Origin: Septoria linicola
Taxonomy: Eukaryota; Ascomycota; Dothideomycetes; Mycosphaerellales; Mycosphaerellaceae
DNA length: 64,000 bases
Assembly (NCBI GenBank): GCA_024114885.1
Contig: CP099422.1
Coordinates: 992,001 to 1,056,000, forward strand
Reading direction: 5' to 3'
The translations under genes and the position numbers were made by a program. Below, piece by piece: positions 9,585 through 19,850 of the stretch. Position 1 is the stretch's first letter. The number at the start of each line of letters is the position of its first letter. Below the pieces are notes generated by a model that was not told the DNA's origin, ran no database searches, and saw only the letters and a program-made list of their open reading frames with translations.

Positions 9585-12500
9585 ATGCCTTCTCTCAAGG
9601 CCGCTTTCCTGGCTGCGGCTACTTCTGTCGCAGCATACGACTACTCGCAGTTGGCTGCTAGCAAAGACAACTATGGTGCACCTGTAAGATGTCTCCAAGA
9701 TAGCTTCTGCTCAAAGTGCACGAAGGATATGAGCTGAAAGATGAATTTGACAGAACCCAAACACCACATACCCCGGCTTCGAGAGTGATTCCCCAGCTGT
9801 GATTGCTGGCAGCGACAGCTACCAGGTCTCGCCACCAAAATACCCTTCACCTTGGGCCGACCCAAGCTATGGCAACTGGAGCCATGCGTACGAGAAGGCA
9901 TACGCCTTCGTCAGCCAGCTCACGCTCGCGGAGAAGGTCAACTTGACCACGGGTACCGGTTGGCAGCTCGAGGCCTGTGTTGGCAACACCGGTGGAATGT
10001 AAGACTATCGGCATGCCATGTGACTGCAGCGAGGATGGGCTGACATAATCTGGTGCACAGACCACGTCTCGGCTTCCGGGGTCTCTGTCTTCAGGACAGC
10101 CCAGTCGGTATTCGCATGACAGACTACAATTCCGTATTCCCAGCAGGCGTCAATGTTGCAGCAACATGGGACCGCAAGATTGCCTACGATCGTGGCAGAG
10201 CTATTGGAAAAGAGCACCATGGCAAGGGTATCGATGTGCACCTTGGAGTGAGCATATTTCGATGCCTAAAAAGCTCCAGGACATCTTGCTGATATATTCT
10301 CATAGCCTGTTGCCGGTCCTCTCGGTCGTGTCCCAGAAGGTGGGAGGAACTGGGAAGGATTTAGCCCGGATCGTACGTACAGCGACCGCCAGAAGGCACC
10401 AGTCCTTATTTGAGTGTCTCCGCTTGGTATGCCGAAGCTGAGGCACTTTATGCTCAGACTGATGCGCCAACAATGCGGAGACGACAGACATCACTGAGAC
10501 ACTGCTGACCTTCTGCCTGTGACTTTTAGCCGTCTTGACTGGTCAGCTCTTCGCCGAGAGCATCAAGGGTGTTCAAAGCGCTGGTGTTGTGGCCACTGGC
10601 AAGCACTACATCATGAACGAGCAAGATGTGAGACCCAGCAAGTACTTCCCTGTGTCTGTTACAATCGCTGACTTGTCCGCCGCATCTAGCACTTCCGCCT
10701 GGTACCTGACTCGACCGCTTTTGGCTTCAACATCTCGGAACCCTTCTCTGCAAACTTGGACGATGAGACTCTGCACGAGTTGTACCTGTGGCCTTTCGCT
10801 GATGGTGTCAAGGCTGGTGTTGGATCGATCATGTGCTCAGTAGGTCGATCTTGGTGTGCTAATGTTCTGGGTGAGAGATGAAACTGACACTTCGACAATA
10901 GTACAACCAGGTCAATGATTCGCAGGCCTGCCAGAACTCTTACGTCCTGAACTACCTTCTCAAGGGCGAGCTTGGCTTCCAGGGCTTCGTTATGAGTGAC
11001 TGGCTGGGTACGCACTCGGGAGTCGACAGTATCCTGGCAGGGCTGGACATGACAATGCCAGGCGAGGCTAAATCTTACCACTCGCTCGATTCCTTTTACG
11101 GTACCAACCTTACCGTGGCTGTCCTCAACGGAACTGTACCAGCATGGCGCATCGATGACGCTGCTCTGAGAATCGTTTCAGCCCTGCTATATGTTGGTGG
11201 CGAGATCGAGCGCGAGCCGGAGAACTTCCAGTCCTGGACCACTGATACCTATGGTCCTCTTCACTACTTCCCTGGCGAGGGTGGTATCCAATTGATCAAT
11301 CAGCACTTCAACGTCCAAGGCGATCACGGCAAGCTCATCCGCCAGTGGGGTGCTGAGAGTACTGTGCTTCTCAAGAACGTCAATGGAACTCTTCCATTGA
11401 CAGGAAAGGAGCCACTGACTGCAGTCTTTGGCAACGACGCCGGACCAAATCTCGCAGGACCAAACAGCTGCTCCGACCGTGGGTGCGACAACGGCACTCT
11501 CGGTATGGCTTGGGGCTCTGGAAGTGCAGAGTTCCCATACCTGATCACTCCAGACACTGCGCTTCAGAACGAGGTCGTGTCCAATGGTGGCGCTTATGAG
11601 TCGATCCTCAACAATTGGGATCTGGAGCCTGTCGGTGCACTAGCACGCCGCGCGAATGTCTCGATCGTGTTCGCCAACTCCAACTCTGGAGAATGGTACC
11701 TCGAGGTGGACGGCAACCTGGGCGACCGCAACAACTTGACTTTCTGGCAAGGCGCCGATGAGGCCATTGAGCGTGTCGCTGGCAACTGCAGCAACACTGT
11801 CCTTGTGATCCACTCTACTGGACCAGTCCTGCTCGAGAAGTACAAGAACCACGAGAACATCACCGCTATTCTCTGGGCGGGTGTTCCAGGACAGGAGACA
11901 GGCAACGCTATCGCCGATGTGCTTTATGGACGTGTCAACCCTGGCGCTAAGCTGCCTTTCACTGTTGGCAAGAAGCGTGAGGACTACGGTGCCGACGTAC
12001 TTTACACTCCAAACGCGCCAGTTCCACAAATCAACTTCAAGGAGGGTGTCTTCATTGACTACCGTGCTTTCGACAAGTTCAATGAGACTCCAACTTACGA
12101 GTTCGGTTACGGTCTCAGCTACACGACGTTCAACTACACCGACGTAAAGGTCACGAAGCTCAACGCCACCGCCTACAAGCCCTTCTCCGGCAAGACGAAG
12201 CCTGCGCCCACCATCGGCAACTTCTCGACCAAGGCCGAAGACTACCTCTTCCCGCTCAACTTCACTCGCGTCAGTGCCTTCCACTACCCATGGCTCAACT
12301 CCACGAACTTCACTCTCGCGACCGCGGACCCCGACTACGGCCTCAATGTCTCTCTCCCGGAGCACGCTCAAGATGGCTCCGCCCAGGTCATTCCAAAGGC
12401 CGGTGGTGCTCCAGGTGGTAACCCACGTCTCTACGACATCGTCTACAAGGTCGAAGCAACAGTCACCAACACTGGAGATGTCGCTGGATACGAGGTTCCT

Positions 12501-12731
12501 CAACTCTACATCTCCCGCGGTGGACCATACGACCCTGTCCGTGAGCTTAGAGGGTTCGAGAGAATCTGGATCGAGGCCGGCGAGAGCGAGACGTTCACTG
12601 TTGAGATCACGAGGAGGGACATCAGCAGCTGGAGCACCGTTGAGCAGGATTGGTTTGTGCGCAACTCGACGAAGAAGGTTTGGGTTGGAAGCTCGAGCAG
12701 AGAATTGCCATTGAGTGCCACGCTGCCTTAG
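9585..12731 (+). CDS. Secreted GH3 beta-glucosidase, seven exons
   Basis: Exons 9585..9683, 9754..9998, 10061..10247, 10306..10372, 10530..10627, 10690..10839 and 10902..12731 join in phase to 891 aa, the usual size of extracellular fungal GH3 beta-glucosidases (about 860). Residues 1-17 (MPSLKAAFLAAATSVAA) form a signal peptide. The N-terminal TIM-barrel part shows 'GIRMTDYNSVFPAGVN', 'GRNWEGFSPDP', 'GKHYIMNEQ' and the nucleophile segment GFVMSDW with catalytic Asp about 315. The C-terminal half has the alpha/beta-sandwich and a fibronectin III-like domain ('VTNTGDVAGYEVPQLYIS'). Many NxT/NxS sequons fit secretion. The role is release of glucose from cellobiose and other beta-glucosides. A TATA element and CreA-type motifs lie upstream. 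Only the last exon is long enough to stand out as a simple frame. The six upstream exons are inferred from family continuity and matching splice phases. Confidence 0.92.
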
Positions 12732-13065
12732 ATGAGCGCATCTGTATAGAGCAGCTAAATGAGCGCTATGTATATTCATCGCATAGTGCGAAATGTTCTC
12801 TAATGATAGCCACGATGCATAACTTCCGTCTTCCTGTCTTGAGTGCTTCAGTTCTTGCGCTAGCGCCTTGTGCCTGGCTCAGAGACTTGAGTGACATAGC
12901 TTGACGATAGATTCTGAGAGACTTGATCAAACACAGCGAGCAGGAAAATTTGGTGCCCCAAACAAGCTGCCAGAGCTCCAAGAAATGGCGGGGTCAAGAG
13001 CTCCAATAACAAGAACGCGAAGTAACAATGTTCACCACAAGCTGTGCTCGTATCCCAATTCCCCA
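12732..13065. other. Spacer between GH3 and SDR genes
   Basis: It presumably holds the GH3 3' UTR and the SDR promoter. The SDR frame stays open back to 12901, but that leader (55 codons) does not look like SDR sequence. Confidence 0.4.
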
Positions 13066-13968
13066 ATGACAACCGACGACACCAAATGGGCCCTCATAAC
13101 TGGCGCTGGCCCAGGTGGGCTGGGCGAAGCAGAAGCCAATGCCTTCCTACACCGCGGGATCAACGTCTTCGCTACGTCAGTCGACATCGAGACCACAAAG
13201 CACGTCAGCCCCATTCCAGGCACGAATGAAGGCTTTCTGATCCAGATGCACTTGGACGTTACATCGGAGAAGTCAATCTCTCACGCCTTTGACTTTGTGC
13301 AGCAGATCACGAACGGAAAACTCGCTTACCTCATCAATAATGCTGGGTACGGCTACTTCACACCTCTTCTTGACGTCGACATAGCTCGTGCGAAGAGACA
13401 GTATGATGTGAATGTGTGGGGAGCACTGGCGGTGACACGGGCTTTTTATCCTTTACTACGGGCTGCGAAAGGGATTGTGGTCAATCAAGCCAGTGTTGCG
13501 GGCCTACCTGGATTCAATCGACCTTTTATGGGCATCTATTCTAGTTCCAAAGCGGCGTTACTCAGCTTAAACGATGCCATGAGGATGGAACTTGAGCCGT
13601 TCGGGGTGAAAGTGGTGGCATTGGTCACGAGTGCTGTGAAGACGGATTTCGCGACGAATGCGAGGGGCGGAAAAGTGGTCGAAGGAAGTCTGTACATGCC
13701 TGTCAGAGAAGAGGTGGAAAGGGCGATGAGCGATGACATGACTAGCGAGAATGGGCACGATCGGATTGAGGTTGCTCGAAAGTTGATGGAGGTTTTGCTT
13801 GGGGAGAAGACGCCTTTGTATGTCCGCAACGGGTACATGGCAACATTGATCTGGCTCTTACACCTGCTCCTACCTGTTTGGCTGTTGGACTTGATGCACA
13901 GAAGTGGTAGTGGTCTTGAGCGGCTGAAGATGCTCATGACTAACGACGAGGCCGAGAAACAAGACTGA
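13066..13968 (+). CDS. Short-chain dehydrogenase, AYR1-like (1-acyl-DHAP reductase type)
   Basis: A 300-aa Rossmann-fold SDR. It has the cofactor glycine motif TGAGPGGLG (12-20), NNAG (91-94), catalytic Ser143, and YSSSK (Tyr158/Lys162). The architecture and a hydrophobic C-terminal helix (LIWLLHLLLPVWLLDL) resemble the Ayr1 group of membrane-associated NADPH-dependent 1-acyldihydroxyacetone phosphate reductases of lipid droplets and ER. Substrate assignment within SDRs from sequence alone is weak, and another lipid or ketone substrate is possible. The start was set at the Met just before the Rossmann strand (ATGACAACC, 13066). The frame stays open upstream to 12901, but that extension lacks family features. 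Confidence 0.8.
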   Translation: MTTDDTKWALITGAGPGGLGEAEANAFLHRGINVFATSVDIETTKHVSPIPGTNEGFLIQMHLDVTSEKSISHAFDFVQQITNGKLAYLINNAGYGYFTPLLDVDIARAKRQYDVNVWGALAVTRAFYPLLRAAKGIVVNQASVAGLPGFNRPFMGIYSSSKAALLSLNDAMRMELEPFGVKVVALVTSAVKTDFATNARGGKVVEGSLYMPVREEVERAMSDDMTSENGHDRIEVARKLMEVLLGEKTPLYVRNGYMATLIWLLHLLLPVWLLDLMHRSGSGLERLKMLMTNDEAEKQD

Positions 13969-14144
13969 GTGGCGAATGGCATACATTTCTATTATCTGTC
14001 GGCCGTGAATCTGGTGATGGAAAGCTGTCGTGTCTCATGATCTGCCCATGAGTCTCGCTGAGATGCCCTGTCTCTCCGCTAAGATTGCGTCAGATCAAAT
14101 GATACAGGCGATGAGCATCTTCAGAGCTGATGCGAAGGCCCTTT

Positions 14145-15020
14145 CTACTGCGATGATGTCTCGCTGAGAGCCTTCTCGACTTGCTGCATGCTAGGCTGCG
14201 TGGCTGCTGCCTTGCTCTTCTTGTTGCGACGCCACAGGAAGAAGATTGCTCCAGCGATCAAGGCGACACCTGCCAGTGAGCCAATGACAACGCCTGCGAT
14301 GGCACCGCCCGAAAGACCGTTGTCTTTGCTGCTGAACTCTGGATGTGGGTCAGAGCCATCTGGGCGAGTGGTCGTCACACTGACCGCCTCATCGGTGGAC
14401 GTCTCGGGCTCAGATCTGGTAGCGTTGAAGCATGGAATTCGCTCGTCAAAAGTAGCGACATCAACGAAGGTGACATCAGTGCATGCATAGTACATGTCCT
14501 CGCTTTCTTCGCCGACGTAGAAGACCTGGAATGTTGCATTGGAGCCAGCTTCAACGTTAGCTGGCGGGTCTGGCGTCCAGATACAGGTGTGGCCAAGGTC
14601 AAGATCCAGTTGTTGAGGTCCAGTAAAGACCTCGAAGTCGCTCATTGAGGTTGGGTCTGCAGCAATTAGCGTGATACAACTGCACGGCTGGGAGGGGGAG
14701 ACTAACTATCGGAGTACGAGATGCCAACGTGCACCGCTCGAGTGTCATCTTGGGTGACGAGCGCAAGCCTGCCGTTGCCTATAATCTAGTCAGTATGAAG
14801 AAGCATTCTGATGACCCTTGCCCGTACTCATTGGAAATTCGGTCCTCAATCCAACGCCACTGCTCGAGCCACAAGGTGCAGTGTTGTCTGCGTCGGCGGA
14901 CCATGGACGGTCTTCAGGCCACATGAAGGCGGCAGGGCCCATCTCTGATGATGGCGCGTGCTGAGCAACAGTCATGCCGGAGGCAATAGCAGCTAGTATG
15001 ACGGACCATGTGAAGTGCAT
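14145..15020 (-). CDS. X325/Bim1-like copper-binding surface protein, three exons
   Basis: Exons 15020..14828, 14778..14707 and 14656..14145 (introns of 49 and 50 bp) give 258 aa. After a signal peptide (residues 1-20, ending ..GMTVAQ) the mature protein would start with His21 (HAPSSEMGPAAF). An N-terminal His is the copper ligand (histidine brace) of LPMO-related X325 proteins such as Cryptococcus Bim1. Exon joins restore 'FPMSNGRLAL' and 'GISYSDNPTSMSDF', a continuous family-like core. An S/T/E-rich linker then leads to a membrane helix (about 204-226, GVVIGSLAGVALIAGAIFFL) with a short basic cytosolic tail. Many relatives are GPI-anchored, whereas here a true transmembrane tail is predicted. 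The likely role is copper acquisition or binding at the cell surface rather than polysaccharide cleavage. Family assignment is by recalled pattern. Confidence 0.8.
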
Positions 15021-15578
15021 TCTGATTTGTCAAAAGTGAACAAAACTGTAGGTCAGGTTGACTAAGCTGTGCAAGTTCTCTGCGACAGGCGACGAGGGAG
15101 GAAGGAGAGATCTGAAGAGTGTCTCACGAGCGGCAAGTGGCAGCTCATATTTGCACCCTCGCCGAAGCGAGGCAGGACTCGCCCAGTCCTGCTATCGCTA
15201 TCCAAGACACGGCAACGAACATTTTCAGAAGCCTTGCGGGTTCTTTCGTACTCGACACTTGCCGTGAAAAGCACGAGGAGTGCCTCAACAGCACTGCGTG
15301 CGAACCACTCACAGAGGTCGCCGAGTTTGATGTGTTCGAGAATGGCATGAGAAGACACATCAGATAAGACCTGAACGCAAATTTCGCATCTTATCAGATC
15401 ATCTACTGGACAACCAATTTTGCAGCTCGGATCACTCCCGGCTTGGAGTCGCATGATCATGGTGGCAGCTGGCTTGGGATCTTGAGCTTTCTCGCTTGAG
15501 GTCCTGGTCAAAGCCTTGGCAAGAAAGCAGATTTTGTGGTCTGATTGCATGCCATTTCCCGGTGGTACTACCGATGCT
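15021..15578. other. Intergenic, no supported gene
   Basis: A 162-codon minus-strand frame (15062-15550) and overlapping plus frames show no motifs. It is probably 5' flank of the X325 gene. Confidence 0.3.
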
Positions 15579-15780
15579 CTATGCAGCGACCTCTGGAATT
15601 GTCACGTCGCAGACGATATCACAACTCTCCTTCTCTTGTAACGTGATGTTCACGCGGTACTGCAGCTCTTCAATGCCCACAGGTGAGCTGAGAGAACAGA
15701 ACTCGAAATGCCAAACTCGCCGATTTGCGAGTCGAGCCAGGATCGTAACGCTAGCTCCAAGCCTGGTCCATCGCCGGGAG
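15579..15780 (-). CDS. Coding-looking terminal exon of an unresolved hypothetical gene
   Basis: Downstream of a good intron end (branch CTGAC, CCTGCAG at 15781-15786 on the minus strand) lies a 66-codon frame closing with TAG (15579-15581). It has natural composition, including 'RRVWHFEFCSL' and 'YRVNITLQEKESCDIVCDV'. The upstream part would lie between 15787 and 16059, where two frames (one starting with a Met at 16059) look partly coding. No donor of matching phase was found, so the gene cannot be completed. Family not recognised. It could also be a chance frame. Confidence 0.25.
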
Positions 15781-16059
15781 CTGCAGGCCGATCCAGGAGT
15801 ACGTCAGGCAGGAAGAAGACGACCGCAGAATATGGCTGTCGCATTTTCATGCAGAGGCGAGTGCTTGATCAGAGGAATTGTTGATCACCGAGCCAATCGT
15901 ATTCCAAGCTGCCCGAGTACTCGAGTACAGACAGAGGCCCATGAACATCACTAGCCTCCACGTGCTCCGCAATATTTCGATGGCGGTCTCAAGCGAATCA
16001 GAGTAGCGGTAAAGGAAAGTCCTTTGTATGATCGCTCTGCACGAGGTCTTTTTCCTCAT

Positions 16060-17131
16060 TTAAGCCGAAGAGATTCTGGTGGCTTTGACCAATACCGGTA
16101 TCATGCCTCCGGTTGGCAATCGAAACTCTCGGTGTGACAAAACGCGTAACATGCTCGCTATCGCGCCACTGTGGCTGGTCAAGGATAATATCGTGTTGCT
16201 ATCGTGTGAAAAGATGTCGTCGAGCAAAATCTGGTTCCTAGCATCGTGCTCCTGATGAGTCTCCCGGTGATCTGCGCGCCACAACTTGTCCTGCTCTGAA
16301 AAACCCTCCTCAAGTGGAAAATCTGGGAACGCCTTGTGGATGACACTTCTGGTGCTGCGTTTGTCGCACGTGTGCTCACCAAGCACTTCCCTGATCAGCT
16401 CCTTGATCAATGGCTTGAAGGGTTTGTCTGCCGGAAGTGGAATGTCCCCCCACGTGAAGCTGGCAGTCTGCAGACAGCGATACATTGGAGACACATAGAA
16501 CGAGTCAGGTGATGGCATCATCCTATCTCGAGCCATTTGCGCCTCCATGAATGCGCCCGCCGCTCTGGCTTGACCCACGCCGACCTCAGTAAGATGTGCG
16601 TCAAACCAGGATATGGTACCATTGCCATCCAGCTTGGACCAGTAATCGTCCCAGTCTTTCGTGCCATAGTAAGCCTCAGCAACATTGTGGTAGCCCTCGC
16701 CATGGCGGCCCAGGAACAGGAGTTTGTAAGTGACAGCGTCGCCAGATGAGGATTCGAGATACCGTACATATCTCATAAATCGCTGCCATGCCTTACTCAC
16801 TACAGCCACAGTGTTCTGGTCTGTTGGGTATTTGCGATCTATCAGGCCGAAGTTTTGCGCGGCATTGTCGAAATCTGTTGGATCTGTCGTGGGCTCGGAT
16901 TGCATGAAGACACCTGGCACAGCCTCAAACTCATAGACTCGGGTAACGTCTACGCTTCCCATGGTGGCAGCTGAACTATAAGACCACTCGCGACCAGTGC
17001 AGTAGTATAGCAGAAATATAGCCAGAACAAAAGCAGTCCTGGGTGAGTCAGCGAAAGCTACTGGATTTTGAAGAGGAAACGTACGTAGCAACAAGCGGTC
17101 TTCTGTAGTCGATGAATGTTCTGTTAACCAT
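16060..17131 (-). CDS. Membrane-anchored histidine phosphatase (phosphoglycerate mutase-like)
   Basis: Exons 17131..17085 and 17038..16060 (46-bp intron GTACGT..CTGACTCACCCAG) give 341 aa. The join places a clean signal-anchor helix at about residues 14-28 (VATTAFVLAIFLLYY). This is lost if the frame is simply extended through the intron. The phosphatase core has FLGRHGEGYHN (RHG at 127-129, His128 the phosphorylated nucleophile) and a late 'SLTSHSGAIASML' His, both hallmarks of the histidine phosphatase superfamily (PMU1/SPAC5H10-type fungal branch). The substrate cannot be told from sequence. The gene lies at the border of the AT-rich repeat island, with its start 150 bp from the island edge, and looks intact and unmutated. 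Confidence 0.85.
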
Positions 17132-17280
17132 CACGACTACTGGGAAGCGTATTCTGACATGATGTTGATTGAGAGAAGCGAGATTGTGCTATCATACAAG
17201 GTCCCTGTCGCGTACACGCAAAAATCTGACCTTATTGACTCGGAACTACGTAGCGCCGCGCACGTGATAGCCTCCGCGTC

Positions 17281-17504
17281 TTAGCAAGTAATAACACCTT
17301 TACGGTGCTAATAATAGCATAATGCCTTCGATAATAGCTTCTTTAATCTATTATATTATAGTATATAGTACGCGCTTTATAACATAATTCGCTTATATTT
17401 ATCTTATAGATCTAATTTAGCGACGTACTCTATAGGCGAGGGCCTTTAAAGAAAGTAAAGATAAGAATCTTTATTAATTCTATTATTATTTTATTATAGA
17501 GTAA
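17281..17504. repeat. Left flank of AT-rich island: older CA/TG-poor repeat
   Basis: AT-rich sequence that keeps CpG sites (GCGC, TTCG, GCGACG) but has few CA/TG dinucleotides. It ends with AGTAA (17500-17504), one copy of the target site duplication of the copia element. It looks like part of an older repeat into which the element inserted. Confidence 0.6.
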
Positions 17505-17781
17505 TATTAAGAATATATTCTAGATAGTTAGTCTAGATATAGTAATTTAAGTATAGTTCTAGATACCTAAGGTATCTACCTAAGGCTTAGTAAGAGGTAT
17601 ATCTTGTTTCTCTTTCTTCTCTTCTTAGATAACTAACTTAATTAACTTTATATTTAGTTCCTAGTATATTACTACTATACTATATATATAAGTTAGTTTA
17701 AGATTAATCCCTTATTCTTCTTTACTATACTATACTCTCCTTAATATTATATAGTATATAATACGCTCTCTACTTTTAATA
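17505..17781 (+). repeat. 5' LTR of copia element
   Basis: 277 bp, same length as the 3' LTR. About ten differences are seen between them, and all the ones seen are transitions (C/T or G/A). Confidence 0.9.
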
Positions 17782-19850
17782 GGTTATAAGCCTAGTTTAT
17801 ATACTAAATAGGAGTAATCTATATTAGTATAGGTTACTTATATCCTTTATAGTTTATAGAAAATATTTAGGGCCTAGAAGTTTCTCTAACTATATTACTA
17901 ATAAAGCTAGCTTGTACCTAGTAGTATATAAGTTAGTAAAGATCTCTATAAGATAGTAGTATATTCCTACTTTATTAATACCTACCTAGTTCTCTACTAT
18001 TATACCTAGTATTACTAGAGTTAGAAGAGGCTACTTAGCCTTCCTACTACCTAGTAGTAGAAACTCTACTAAGAGAGAAAGATCTAAGTCTTAGTAATTT
18101 CCTAAATACGAGGAATCCTTATTCCTTAGAGCTAGTCTCTCTACTATAAGAAATTACTCTTCTCTAGAATCCTTAGGTAGTCTAAAGTATTCTACTAATT
18201 ATTTATTCTATTTACCTATTTCTATAATAGACTAAGAGGATAAGAAGAGCTAAAGGATTCTAATCCTAGATAGAACTAACTAGAAGAAATAGTTTAAGCT
18301 ATAGATAGATAAACTAGAAGGAAAGGACTAGTTCTAGGTAATTAGCTAACTAATTATTAGAGGGAACCTATATATAGTTTAGTAGGATACTAGTCTCTAG
18401 ATATATATTACTTAGAATTAATACTTCTTAAAAGATAATATAGTATATAGGTTTAGTATTAGATATAGTATTAGTAAAGATAATAAGATAGAGCTAGAGA
18501 TATAGTATATTACTATATTAGTAGCTAAGATATAGGTAATCTTCTAGAACAAGTATAATAGAGTCCTAAAGTCCTATACTATAAGTCTAATTAAGTAGTT
18601 TATTATATATAGAATATTACCTAATAAGATAATTAGAGAAGTATAAAGATATCTTAGAGGCCTAGGTAAGAGAATTACTAAGATTAATCCTTAGGAAACT
18701 TACTACTAGAGCTAAGAGAAAAGGCTAAAATATCTCTTATAGTTCTTACTTATATTATACTAAGTAGCTAAGGATACTATTATAACTTAACTATCCTTAA
18801 ATATAGATACTATTCTCCTTCTACTTAAGTTCTAAGAAGTAAGAGATAATCTAGATAAGATAGATATAGGTTTAGCTATATTCTATCCTAGGTAGCTCTA
18901 CTAAAGAAAGTCTCTATTAATATACTAGCTCTATAAGAAAGAGAAGTACTAGCTAAAAGATTATCCTAACCTTCCTACTACTAAGAAACTATCCTAGTAG
19001 AGAAATAGTACTAAGAACTAGAAGAACTCTTAGAGATTATTTCTTAGAGAGAGGGTTAGAAGATCCTCTTTACTAAAAAATACTAGATATATTAAGAAAG
19101 CTATCTATAAGTTATTATTATATAATAAACTAAAGAAGGCTATCTAGAGAATAGGTAAGTAGCTTTAAAGAATAGAAAAGTCTAGAAAGCTTCTAAAGAA
19201 AGGATTTTTAGCCTAAGAGTCTAGTTCTAGTTCTAATTCTAGAACTTATTCTAGTTCTAGAAGTAATAATAATTCCCTATTAGAAGATAATAATTAAGAT
19301 AAGTTAGCTTATTCTATAATTAAGGCTAAAAGTAAGTTATTACTCTAAGAATAGCTCTTAGATTCCTATACCTTATCCTATATAACTAACTAACTATTCT
19401 TCTTTAAATTAATAAAGCTACTAAGGAAGAAAGTATAGATTAAAGTAAGAGGAGGATACCTCTATATAACCTACTCTAGACTAGTATAGATAAAAGGAAT
19501 CTTAAAAGAAGAAGTTCTACTTAATAAAATACTATTTATTCCTAATCTTAGAGTAAATCTTATATTATAGAATTAGTTTAGTAAGTAATTTAGAGTCTAA
19601 AAGCCTAGTTTTACTCTTACCTCCTTAGATAGCTAAATAGTTATAAAGACTAAGCTAGTTAGAGATATTCTATTTATTAGTAAGATATTACCTCTTCTAT
19701 AGGAAAAGTTATATTACTTACTATATAATCCTATAGAGGTTAATAATACCTATACTATCCTATTAGAGAAGAATCTAAAATAGTAGAAGCTATAGTATAG
19801 AAGATTTATATACTTTAGAAGAGGATTACTCTTAAACCTTTATAAAGTTA
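17782..19850 (+). pseudogene. Gag/protease region of copia element, destroyed
   Basis: AT-rich internal sequence between the 5' LTR and the integrase-like block, with stop codons in all frames. By position it should hold gag and protease. No motif was individually recognised. Confidence 0.5.

Noticed and set aside
11640..12779. 379-codon antisense frame opposite the GH3 gene
   Set aside because: It mirrors the codon bias of the well-supported GH3 exon and has no motifs of its own.
12901..13065. N-terminal extension of the short-chain dehydrogenase to the first Met of the frame
   Set aside because: The 55 extra residues lack SDR or targeting features. The Met at 13066 directly precedes the Rossmann strand.
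17039..17094. Start of the phosphatase at the Met at 17094
   Set aside because: That reading translates an intron (GTACGT..CTGACTCACCCAG). Splicing to an upstream exon gives a clean membrane anchor.
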